DNA from: Kribbella pratensis
Lineage (GTDB): Bacteria; Actinomycetota; Actinomycetes; Propionibacteriales; Kribbellaceae
Reading direction: 5' to 3'
NCBI RefSeq assembly: GCF_004366075.1
Contig: NZ_SODU01000001.1
Span: 1,054,001-1,118,000 of the forward strand
Length of the DNA stretch: 64,000 nt
Made by a program: the position numbers and the translations under genes. The notes beneath the pieces were generated by a model. It saw only the letters and a program-made list of their open reading frames with translations, was not told where the DNA came from and did not search any database. Of this stretch, positions 33,347 through 40,382 are shown piece by piece (within the stretch, counting starts at the first letter, position 1; each line of letters starts with the position of its first letter).

Positions 33347-34045
33347 TCACGAACGCGGGAGGCGGGAGCGGACCAGAGCGGTGTGGAGACGGACGGTGAG
33401 GGCGGCCAGCTCGCCGGTCTGCTCGGTACGGCGGGGCCCGGTGACCTGTTCGATCAGGCCGACCTCGCGGTCCGCCGCCGTACGGAACGCCCGCAGGTGC
33501 CGAGGTTCGAGACCGTACGCCGCCAGCTCGGCCGCGACCTGCGCGATCACGATCGCGTCACCGCCGTAGTGGTTGCCGCTGGCTACCACCAGGCCGTGAC
33601 TCTCCAGCTCGTCGAGCAGTTCGGACGGTACGCCGGCAGCGGCCCGCAGCTCGTCCCGGGTCAGCCGCAGCTCGGTGCCGGTAGCACCGAAGTCTTCAGG
33701 GACGGGCTGACCCGGTGTCTGCGGCAACGAACTCGGCGCGACCGGCGGACCGGCAGCAGCCGGCTGCAGACCGCGGTCGATCGCACCGAGGTGTTCCTTG
33801 ATCACTTTCAGCGGCAGGTACTGATCGCGTTGCGCCGTCAGCACGTACCGCAACCGGTCGAGGTCGGCGGCACTGAACTTGCGGTAGCCCGACGCCGTAC
33901 GGGCAGGCGTCACCAGCCCCTCGGCCTCCAGGAACCGGATCTTGGAGATCGTGACGTCGGCGAACTCGGCCTGCAGGAGCTGCAGCACCTCTCCGATGCC
34001 GCGGCCTCCCACAGGGCCTTCGGCGCTGGGATCAGGCTTGGCCAC
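33347..34045 (-). CDS. MerR-family regulator (FtsR / Rv1828-like)
   Basis: 232 aa. The N-terminal HTH is GIGEVLQLLQAEFADVTISK with the wing LEAEGLVTPARTASGYRKFS. A coupling helix QYLPLKVIKEHL and a C-terminal dimerisation/effector region (RLTRDELRAAAGVPSELLDE, then VVASGNHYGG and LEPRHLRAFRTAADREVGL) follow. The Corynebacterium orthologue FtsR activates ftsZ, which is known for the family and not shown here. The GTG at 34045 lies 14 nt inside garA, so the two are coupled. Gene order equals Rv1827-Rv1828. Confidence 0.87.
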   Translation of the reverse strand: MAKPDPSAEGPVGGRGIGEVLQLLQAEFADVTISKIRFLEAEGLVTPARTASGYRKFSAADLDRLRYVLTAQRDQYLPLKVIKEHLGAIDRGLQPAAAGPPVAPSSLPQTPGQPVPEDFGATGTELRLTRDELRAAAGVPSELLDELESHGLVVASGNHYGGDAIVIAQVAAELAAYGLEPRHLRAFRTAADREVGLIEQVTGPRRTEQTGELAALTVRLHTALVRSRLPRS

Positions 34046-34577
34046 TGGCGTAGTACACCAGCCGGTACTTGCCGATCTGGACCTCGTCGCCGTTGGTCAG
34101 CTGGACCTCGTCGATCCGGTCACGGTTGACGTACGTGCCGTTCAGGCTGCCGACGTCGCGGACCTTCACGCCGTACGGGTCGCGGCGGAACTCGGCGTGC
34201 CGGCGCGACACCGTCACGTCGTCGAGGAAGATGTCGCTGTCCGGGTGCCGGCCGGCGGTGACCACGTCGACGTCGAGCAGGAAGCGACTGCCCGCGTTCG
34301 GTCCGCGCTGGACGATCAGCAGGGCGGATCCGGCCGGCAGCGCGCCGACCGCGGCCGCGTCGTCCGCGGACAGCGGCTCGCCGGTACGTTCCGGCTCCGG
34401 CTCGGCGCCGATCGGGGTCAGCATCGCCGTGTCGGTGACGCCCGGCGTCGGCTGCTGCGGCTGGTGAGCCGCCGGGGCTGCCGCCGGGCGGTCCGCGCCA
34501 GGCAGCATCGCTCCGCACTGCGAGCAGAACCGGCTGCCCTCGGAGTTCTCGTGCCCGCACTGGTTGCAGAACGGCAT
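34032..34577 (-). CDS. garA: FHA-domain regulator GarA/OdhI-like with N-terminal zinc ribbon
   Basis: 181 aa. GarA binds and inhibits 2-oxoglutarate-consuming enzymes when unphosphorylated. The C-terminal FHA domain is complete: GPNAGSRFLLD, TAGRHPDSDIFLDDVTVSRR, HAEFR, VGSLNGTYVNR and LTNGDEVQIGK. Unlike M. tuberculosis GarA, the N-terminus begins with a zinc ribbon (CNQCGHENSEGSRFCSQCG). The ETTS phosphorylation motif is absent; TDTAMLTP near residue 50 offers alternative threonines. The ATG at 34577 is preceded by GGGAGGATC. It lies between gcvH and ftsR as in the mycobacterial locus. Confidence 0.9.
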   Translation of the reverse strand: MPFCNQCGHENSEGSRFCSQCGAMLPGADRPAAAPAAHQPQQPTPGVTDTAMLTPIGAEPEPERTGEPLSADDAAAVGALPAGSALLIVQRGPNAGSRFLLDVDVVTAGRHPDSDIFLDDVTVSRRHAEFRRDPYGVKVRDVGSLNGTYVNRDRIDEVQLTNGDEVQIGKYRLVYYASGQA

Positions 34578-34698
34578 GCTGTGATCCTCCCGATCGCCGG
34601 TGGTCCGGCGACGTTTTCGATAGACCCCGTGGTAACAGTGTGGACATGGACCTCAACCCTCGACCAGCGGTTGAGGTCCGTAACTTATCAGCCCTGAT

Positions 34699-35082
34699 TC
34701 AGGCTTGGTCGAGCTGGGCCTGGTAGGCCTCGGCGTCCATCAGCGCGGCCACCTCGGCGGTGTCCTCGACGTCGATGTCGAGCAGCCAGCCCTCGCCGTA
34801 CGGGTCGCTGTTCACCAGGTCCGGCTGGTCGGCCAGCGCCTCGTTGACAGCGGTCACCGTGCCGTTCACCGGGGCGAACAGGTCGCTCACGCTCTTGGTC
34901 GACTCCAGCTCGCCACAGGCGTCGCCGGCCCGCACGACGCTGCCGACGTCGGGCAGCTGCACGAACACGATGTCACCGAGCTGGTCCTGCGCGAAGTCGG
35001 TGATGCCGACCCGCACGGGCCCTTCCTCGCCTGCCTTCAGCCACTCGTGCTCGGCCGTGTACTTCAGGTCTTCGGGGTACAC
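34699..35082 (-). CDS. gcvH: Glycine cleavage system H protein
   Basis: 127 aa, full length. It shuttles the aminomethyl group among the P, T and L proteins on a lipoyl arm. The lipoylated lysine lies in GELESTKSVSDLFAPVNG (K near residue 64). The N-terminal YTAEHEWLK and the C-terminal LVNSDPYGEGWLLDI are family hallmarks. The GTG at 35082 has AGGA upstream. It follows the second DUF881 gene by only 14 nt and is probably in that operon. It is not behind a riboswitch, unlike gcvP. Confidence 0.95.
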   Translation of the reverse strand: MYPEDLKYTAEHEWLKAGEEGPVRVGITDFAQDQLGDIVFVQLPDVGSVVRAGDACGELESTKSVSDLFAPVNGTVTAVNEALADQPDLVNSDPYGEGWLLDIDVEDTAEVAALMDAEAYQAQLDQA

Positions 35083-35096
35083 CTTTGTCCTCGTTT

Positions 35097-35936
35097 CTAC
35101 TTCGTGGGGCTGGGCGCCGGGCGAGCGTAACGATGCTCCTCCGGCGCGTGCAAGGCAGTGATCGAGACGCTCTCGAGCTCGTTGACCTCGGCGGTTCCCC
35201 CCACCTGCGGGCCGGTCACCTCACTGACCAGACCGCCCGGGAAGTTCGCCGCCTCGGACAGGTTGTGGGACTCCCCGATCGCCTCGATGACGTACGGCGA
35301 GTTCACCTTCTGGCCGTCGATCCCGATCCCCGGGGCGTCGTCCACGAAGTCGGTGCTGGCCACCACCCGGACCGCTCCGTTGATCTGGATGGCCTCGGCG
35401 CCGGCGTCCCGCAGTTCCTCGATCGCGTCCAGCAGGTTGCTCGACGTCATCTTGCCCTGCGGGTCGTTCAGCGTGATCCGGACCCCCGGGCCCTGCGCGG
35501 GCAGCGTACCGGCGAGGATGCCGAGGGTGCGGACCTGCGCCTCCGCCTGCTCGCGGGCCGTCTGTGCCTTGTCGGCGCTGGAGGACAGCGAGTTCTTCCG
35601 CTCCTCCAGATCGGCGATCTCACCCTCCAGCCGCCGGGTGTTCTGCCCGAGCCCGTCGAGGATCGCGATCAGGTCCTCGCGGCGGGCGTTCTGGTAGCCG
35701 TCGTCGGCCCGGTTCACCCGGACCTGCACGACCGCGACACAGGCCACCAGGGCGAGCACGACCGCGACGATCGCCTGGCCGCGGGACGGCTTGAACCCGG
35801 CCCGCAGCCGGCGCAGCGCCAGGTTCGGCGTCCGCGGCTTCGGCATCGGGGTCGGGGTCTGCGGCTGCGGCGGCTCGACCGCGGCCTTGTCCGGCTGGTC
35901 CGGCGTGTCCGGTTTGTCAGGTTTCTCGTCGCTCAT
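35097..35936 (-). CDS. DUF881-family membrane protein (Rv1825-like)
   Basis: 279 aa. The N-terminus is cytoplasmic and rich in Lys, Pro and Asp (KPDKPDTPDQPDK), with one TM near residues 52-70 (GQAIVAVVLALVACVAVVQV). A coiled coil follows (DLIAILDGLGQNTRRLEGEI onward), then the DUF881 domain with GPGVRITLNDP, LLDAIEELRDAGAEAIQING and SPYVIEAIG. In actinobacteria this is one of two DUF881 proteins flanking the small basic protein, linked with cell envelope or division. The ATG at 35936 lies 2 nt after the sbp stop. Function is not established. Confidence 0.9.
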   Translation of the reverse strand: MSDEKPDKPDTPDQPDKAAVEPPQPQTPTPMPKPRTPNLALRRLRAGFKPSRGQAIVAVVLALVACVAVVQVRVNRADDGYQNARREDLIAILDGLGQNTRRLEGEIADLEERKNSLSSSADKAQTAREQAEAQVRTLGILAGTLPAQGPGVRITLNDPQGKMTSSNLLDAIEELRDAGAEAIQINGAVRVVASTDFVDDAPGIGIDGQKVNSPYVIEAIGESHNLSEAANFPGGLVSEVTGPQVGGTAEVNELESVSITALHAPEEHRYARPAPSPTK

Positions 35937-35938
35937 GA

Positions 35939-36271
35939 TCAGGCCCGGAAGATGTGCCGGCGGATCGCGGCCATGTTGGTGAAGATGCGGATGCCGAGGA
36001 CGACGACCACACCGGTGGACAGCTGCGACCCGACGCCGAGCTGGTCGCCCAGGTAGACGATCAGGGCCGCGATCAGCACGTTGGACACGAACGACACGAC
36101 GAACACCTTGTCGTCGAAGATCCCGTCGAGGAACGCGCGCAGCGCGCCGAACACCGCGTCCAGCGCGGCCACCACAGCGATCGGCAGGTACGGCTGCGCC
36201 CAGTCCGGTACGTCGGGCGCCACCAGCAGACCGACGACGACACCGATCACCAGCCCGAGTACGGCGATCAT
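35939..36271 (-). CDS. sbp: Small basic protein family (SbpA / Rv1824-like) membrane protein
   Basis: 110 aa with three hydrophobic helices: MIAVLGLVIGVVVGLLVA, LPIAVVAALDAVFGALRAFL, and VVSFVSNVLIAALIVYLGDQ; the tail ends IFTNMAAIRRHIFRA. This matches the DUF1290 small basic family, which is nearly always next to DUF881 genes in Gram-positives. GGTGGGAACGAG precedes the ATG at 36271. The start overlaps the upstream DUF881 gene by 4 nt (ATGA). Its biochemical role is unknown; co-occurrence suggests a complex with the two DUF881 proteins. Confidence 0.92.
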   Translation of the reverse strand: MIAVLGLVIGVVVGLLVAPDVPDWAQPYLPIAVVAALDAVFGALRAFLDGIFDDKVFVVSFVSNVLIAALIVYLGDQLGVGSQLSTGVVVVLGIRIFTNMAAIRRHIFRA

Positions 36272-37128
36272 CTCGTTCCCACCTTCGCGTAGCGCAACGC
36301 GATGGTCGCATCGGCCGGCACCAGCAAGGAGTCCTCCGTCGTGATCGTCATCCGGACATCGAAGTTGCTCACCAGGTACTGCACCCACTGCCCGCCCGAG
36401 CTCTGCGCGAACCGGGCCGGCATGGTCGCGGTGTCCCCGATCGCGAGCACCGTGTACGGCGGGGTCAGCGAACTGTAGTCAACGGTGATGGCACTGCCCG
36501 CACCGCGGATCGCGGTCAGCGACGTGATCCGGTGACCGTTCACCGCGATCGCCTCCGCACCGGACGTCCACAGGCCGTTGACCAGCTGCTGCAGGTCGAC
36601 GTCGAGCAGCCGGCCTTCCTTGGCGTCGGCATTCTTGGCGTCGTCGATCACCGCCTTGATCCCCGGGCCGGTCACCGCGATCGCTCCGGTCTGCAGCTCG
36701 AGGTCGTCGAGCTTCTGCTGCAGCGCGGCGCCCGTACTGTCGTTGCTCAGTCCGCTCGCCTGCAACCGGCGTACCTCGTCGGCGAGCCGGGACTGGTTGT
36801 TGCGCAGCACGGTCAGCCGGTTGTCGGCCTGGTTGATGCGGGTGATCAGCTCCTTGCGCTGCTTCTCCGCCTCCGGTGCGCTGCGGTAGTTCTGCGCGGC
36901 GGCGACCGCGAGCAGGAAGCCGAGTACGGCGGCGGCCACCACCAGCATGATCCGGTGCCGGGACCGGGCCTGCTTGCCGTCCTGGTTCGAACGGGTGCGA
37001 GCGGCGACGGCGTACCCCTCGTCGATGGGGTGCGCCATCAGGTTGTTCAGCAGCGACATCGACGCGTCGACGCGCCGTGGCTGCTGGGTCGGCGGCTGGG
37101 TCGGCTGCTCTGGGGCTTGCTGGGTCAC
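36268..37128 (-). CDS. DUF881-family membrane protein (Rv1823-like)
   Basis: 286 aa. A proline/glutamine-rich cytoplasmic start (QQAPEQPTQPPTQQPRR) leads to one TM helix (IMLVVAAAVLGFLLAVAAAQ). A coiled coil (KQRKELITRINQADNRLTVL) and the DUF881 domain follow: GAIAVTGPGIKAVIDDA, QLVNGLWTSGAEAIAVNGHR and YTVLAIGDTATM. The GTG at 37128 overlaps the phosphatidyltransferase stop. A longer in-frame reading up to 38022 crosses that gene and is not real. It belongs to the same division/envelope-linked operon as sbp. Confidence 0.9.
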   Translation of the reverse strand: MTQQAPEQPTQPPTQQPRRVDASMSLLNNLMAHPIDEGYAVAARTRSNQDGKQARSRHRIMLVVAAAVLGFLLAVAAAQNYRSAPEAEKQRKELITRINQADNRLTVLRNNQSRLADEVRRLQASGLSNDSTGAALQQKLDDLELQTGAIAVTGPGIKAVIDDAKNADAKEGRLLDVDLQQLVNGLWTSGAEAIAVNGHRITSLTAIRGAGSAITVDYSSLTPPYTVLAIGDTATMPARFAQSSGGQWVQYLVSNFDVRMTITTEDSLLVPADATIALRYAKVGTR

Positions 37129-37721
37129 CCTGCCGGGCCCTTGATCGGTTTGACCGTCTGGATCAGGTGCCGCAGCTGGGCGAAGTACAGCGCGCCGGCC
37201 CAGTAGTACAGACCGGTCCCCCAGATCGCGAACGCCCAGCCGAACACGCGGGCGAGCAGGTTGAGAGTGCTGTCGCCGTCGCCGAGCAGGAGCAGCGGGA
37301 ACGCGTACAGCAGGCAGAACGTGGCGGACTTGCCGAGGAAGTGCACCGGCAGCGCGTTGAACCCGCGGCGGTGCAGCGCCGGCAGCGTGAAGGTGAGCAG
37401 CAGGTCCCGCAGCGGCAGCGCGATCGCCAGCCACCAGGGGATGATGTCGCGCAGGGCCAGGCCGATGACGGTCGCGAAGATGTACAGCCGGTCGGCCACC
37501 GGGTCGAGCATCTGACCCAGGCGACTGGTCTGGTTCATCCGGCGGGCGATCTGGCCGTCGGCCCAGTCGGTGAACCCGGACACGGCCAGCACGAGCAGGG
37601 CCCAGCCGTCTTCCTTGGGTCCGAGGACCAGCCACAGGAACAGTGGCACCCCCAGCAACCTCAGGAAGCTGAGCGCGTTCGGGATCGTCCACACCCGGTC
37701 GGACACTTCCAAGTCCGGCAC
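37125..37721 (-). CDS. CDP-alcohol phosphatidyltransferase (PgsA2 / Rv1822-like)
   Basis: 198 aa integral membrane enzyme that joins a CDP-linked lipid (usually CDP-diacylglycerol) to an alcohol phosphate. The family motif D-x2-D-G-x2-A-R-x8-G-x3-D-x3-D is intact, beginning DWADGQIARR and ending GQMLDPVADR. Four to six TM helices flank it. The GTG at 37721 is chosen for GGGAGGGG upstream; a reading from 37742 would begin upstream of that site. By position it equals Rv1822 (PgsA2). The alcohol could be glycerol-3-phosphate (phosphatidylglycerophosphate synthase) or another polyol. It heads the gene block that runs down to ftsR. Confidence 0.88.
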   Translation of the reverse strand: MPDLEVSDRVWTIPNALSFLRLLGVPLFLWLVLGPKEDGWALLVLAVSGFTDWADGQIARRMNQTSRLGQMLDPVADRLYIFATVIGLALRDIIPWWLAIALPLRDLLLTFTLPALHRRGFNALPVHFLGKSATFCLLYAFPLLLLGDGDSTLNLLARVFGWAFAIWGTGLYYWAGALYFAQLRHLIQTVKPIKGPAG

Positions 37722-37799
37722 GCGACCCCTCCCTCTCTCCACCCTGGATACCCGTCGTAACTCTACTGGGGAGCCCCGACAGGTTTACGCCCGGCCGTC

Positions 37800-37815
37800 C
37801 CGGGGCACGCCCCGG
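37800..37815. repeat. GC-rich inverted repeat between divergent genes
   Basis: CCGGGGC-AC-GCCCCGG is a perfect inverted repeat with 7-bp arms and a 2-nt spacer, between the phosphatidyltransferase gene and the DGPF gene. The spacer is too short for a normal hairpin loop, so an operator or a cruciform-like chance repeat is possible. No run of T follows. Confidence 0.35.
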
Positions 37816-37914
37816 CTTTCCCCTGATACCAGAACGCGCCGTTTTCCCCGCCGCTACGCCTGCGACGAACCGGTGACCCGATCGATACCCAAGGGTGATG
37901 CTTACCCTGAGCAG

Positions 37915-38283
37915 ATGAGGTTCCTGGTACTGATCTACGGCAACCCGGAGTCCCGCGCGGTCTGGGACTCGCTGACCGACGAGCAGAAGAAGGAAGGCAT
38001 GGCCGGGTACGCCGCTCTGCACGAGGCGCTCGCCGTGCAGGGTGAGCTGGTCGCGTCGGAGTCGCTCGACGCCCCGGAGCTGACCAAACAGGTCCTGGTC
38101 CGCGACGGTAAGCCGATGACGACGGACGGCCCGTTCGCCGAGGTGAAGGAGCAGTTGGCCGGCTTCTACCTGCTGGACTGCGACTCGATGGACCGCGCGG
38201 TGGAGATCGTCGCGCAGATCCCGGAGGCGCCATTCAGCGTCGTGGAAGTGCGTCCGGTACGTGACCTCAGCGCGTTCAGCTGA
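37915..38283 (+). CDS. DGPF/YCII-domain protein, partner of ECF42 sigma factor
   Basis: 122 aa. A small soluble protein with the DGPF motif in MTTDGPFAEVKEQLAGFYLL near residue 70 and the fold of the YCII superfamily. DGPF proteins are the established conserved neighbours of ECF42 sigma factors, as here: the stop overlaps the sigma ATG (TGATG). They are thought to be part of the regulon or to modulate it; the reaction is unknown. The ATG at 37915 begins MRFLVLIYGNPESRAVWDSL. Just upstream an AGGGT/ACCCT inverted repeat (37892-37908) may be a promoter-proximal control site. Confidence 0.88.
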   Translation: MRFLVLIYGNPESRAVWDSLTDEQKKEGMAGYAALHEALAVQGELVASESLDAPELTKQVLVRDGKPMTTDGPFAEVKEQLAGFYLLDCDSMDRAVEIVAQIPEAPFSVVEVRPVRDLSAFS

Positions 38284-39485
38284 TGCTCGAGGAGCTGCTC
38301 CGCGAGCAGGCGCCCCAGGTGCTCGGCGCGCTTGTCCGGCGGTACGGCGACTTCGACGCGTGCGAGGACGCCGTACAAGAGGCCCTGCTGGCCGCGTCGC
38401 TGCAGTGGCCGGGTGAAGGTGTTCCGGCCAATCCGCGCAGCTGGCTGATCACGGTCGCTTCGCGGCGGCGGATCGAGGTACTGCGGAACGAGGCGGCCCG
38501 GACGCGGCGGGAGGAGACCGTCGCGTCATGGACTCCCCCGGAGCCTGCGTCGTCGGAGGACGACTCACTGACATTGCTGATGCTGTGCTGTCATCCGGCA
38601 CTGACGCCGCAGTCGCAGGTGGCGCTCACACTGCGCGCCGTCGGCGGGTTGACGACCGGTGAGATCGCGCGGGCCTTTCTGGTGCCGGAGGCAACGATCG
38701 GGCAGCGGATCAGCCGGGCGAAGGCGAAGCTCCAGGGTGCGCGGTTCGCGATGCCGCCGGCGGCGGAGCAGCCCGAACGGCTGGCCGCCGTACTGCATGT
38801 GCTGTATCTCGTCTTCAACGAGGGCTACACGGCCTCGTCCGGTACGTCGCTGCACCGGGTCGAGCTGAGTGCGGAGGCGATCCGGTTGACACGCCAGCTG
38901 CATGCTTCGTTGCCGGCCGAGGGTGAGGTGGCCGGGCTGCTCGCGTTGATGCTGCTGACCGACGCGCGTCGGCCTGCCCGTACGACGGCGGACGGGGCGC
39001 TGGTGCCATTGCCGGAGCAGGACCGGTCGTTGTGGGACAGGGCGGCGATCGCCGAGGGCACCGAGTTGATCGAGTCGACGTTGCGGTCGGCGCCGGTCGG
39101 GCCGTACCAGCTGCAGGCGGCGATCGCCGCGGTCCACGACTCGGCGGCGGACGCCGACGAGACCGACTGGCGCGAGATCCTGATGCTGTACGAACTGCTC
39201 GAGGCAACCGCGCCGGGTCCGATGGTGACGCTGAACCGGATCGTCGCGGTCGCGATGGTGCACGGCCCCGCCGCCGGGCTGGCGTTGCTCGACGACGTGG
39301 ATCCGGCGTTGAAGGAGCACCATCGGCTGGCCGCCGTACGGGCGCATCTGCTCGACCTGTCCGGTGAAGGGGCTGCCGCGCGATCGGCGTACGAGCTCGC
39401 CGCGCGGCTCACCCAGAGTCTTCCCGAGCAGCGCTACCTGCGGTCGCGCGCGGCTAACCTGCGATCTTCGGCCGGCCCCAGCTGA
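38283..39485 (+). CDS. ECF42-type RNA polymerase sigma factor with C-terminal extension
   Basis: 400 aa, twice the length of an ordinary ECF factor. Region 2 (YGDFDACEDAVQEALLAASL) and region 4 (LTTGEIARAFLVPEATIGQR, ISRAKAKLQ) occupy the first 165 residues. The remaining 230 residues (starting LHVLYLVFNEGYTASSG) form a helical TPR-like extension characteristic of ECF42. These factors lack anti-sigma partners, and the extension is thought to control activity. It is translationally coupled to the DGPF gene. Its 3' end overlaps the convergent methyltransferase gene by 32 nt. Confidence 0.92.
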   Translation: MLEELLREQAPQVLGALVRRYGDFDACEDAVQEALLAASLQWPGEGVPANPRSWLITVASRRRIEVLRNEAARTRREETVASWTPPEPASSEDDSLTLLMLCCHPALTPQSQVALTLRAVGGLTTGEIARAFLVPEATIGQRISRAKAKLQGARFAMPPAAEQPERLAAVLHVLYLVFNEGYTASSGTSLHRVELSAEAIRLTRQLHASLPAEGEVAGLLALMLLTDARRPARTTADGALVPLPEQDRSLWDRAAIAEGTELIESTLRSAPVGPYQLQAAIAAVHDSAADADETDWREILMLYELLEATAPGPMVTLNRIVAVAMVHGPAAGLALLDDVDPALKEHHRLAAVRAHLLDLSGEGAAARSAYELAARLTQSLPEQRYLRSRAANLRSSAGPS

Positions 39486-40224
39486 GCTCGGCCTGGATCG
39501 TCAGGTCGAGTACGCCGTCCTTCGCATACGGACGGAGCGCTTCCGCGACACCGGCGTCGAACGCGGCAGCCTCGTCGGCGGGCATCAGGTCGCGGGCCAG
39601 GCTGGACGTCGAGTGCAGCCTCTCGATGTAGTCGGCGACCGTCTGCCGGTATTCGACCCGCGTGGTGCGCGCCGTACCGGTGAGGTCGAGCAGGCCGCGT
39701 TCGACGATCGCGTCGACGACGTTGAACTTCGAGTCGTAGTTCTGTTTGCGCGAGTGCCGCTCGATCACCGGGATCAGCTCAGCCGTCCACGGCTCGTCGA
39801 CCGGGCCGTGCTCGATGACGACGAGCTGGGCGTTCGGCGTCAGGTGCGGGACGATTCGCGCGAACGTCTGCTCCCACGGCATCCAGTGGATGCTCGCCCC
39901 GGCCGTCACCAGTGCGTACGGGCCATCGAGGTCGGCGGTCTCGATCGGGTTGACCTGCCAGGTGAGGTTCGGGTGGTCGCCACCCGGGCGCTGCTTGCCC
40001 GCCGCGACCATCGGGGCCGAGAAATCGATCGCGTCGATGTGCTCGACCCGCGGCGCGAGCGGCCGCGCGATCGCGCCTTCACCGGCGCCGATGTCGAGCA
40101 CCCGCCGCGGCTCGTCGGCGATCAGCTCCTCGAGCCGATCGAACACCTCGTCCGGGTACGGAGGCCGATGCTGATAGGCCTCCGCCACTGCCTCCTGCTG
40201 GAACGTCGCCGCAAGCTCAGTCAT
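39454..40224 (-). CDS. Class I SAM-dependent methyltransferase
   Basis: 256 aa. Motif I is VLDIGAGEGAIARPLAPR near residue 42, followed by the acidic strand IDAIDFSAPMV. Motif II/post-II is YALVTAGASIHWMPWEQTFA and motif III LTPNAQLVVIEHGP. The N-terminal YQHRPPYPDEVFDRLEELI is typical of small-molecule methyltransferases of the methyltransferase-11/25 type. The ATG at 40224 is used. It overlaps the ECF42 gene tail for tail, so the pair may affect one another by antisense transcription. The acceptor is unknown. Confidence 0.85.
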   Translation of the reverse strand: MTELAATFQQEAVAEAYQHRPPYPDEVFDRLEELIADEPRRVLDIGAGEGAIARPLAPRVEHIDAIDFSAPMVAAGKQRPGGDHPNLTWQVNPIETADLDGPYALVTAGASIHWMPWEQTFARIVPHLTPNAQLVVIEHGPVDEPWTAELIPVIERHSRKQNYDSKFNVVDAIVERGLLDLTGTARTTRVEYRQTVADYIERLHSTSSLARDLMPADEAAAFDAGVAEALRPYAKDGVLDLTIQAELSWGRPKIAG

Positions 40225-40382
40225 GTCTCGGAGCCTAGACCGGGCCGCACCACCCCGATCACGGATTCTGCTGCCGGCCGACGAGCGCGCTCGTAACCTG
40301 CCCGACTCCTTCGAACACGCGCCTGAAACACGCGCTTCCTACTTTGAGAGTCCACATCAGCCGCACGAGGCGGTGAGGCCAG

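Noticed and set aside
36268-38022. 584-residue DUF881 fusion
   Set aside because: The upstream part reads through the phosphatidyltransferase gene in a wrong frame.
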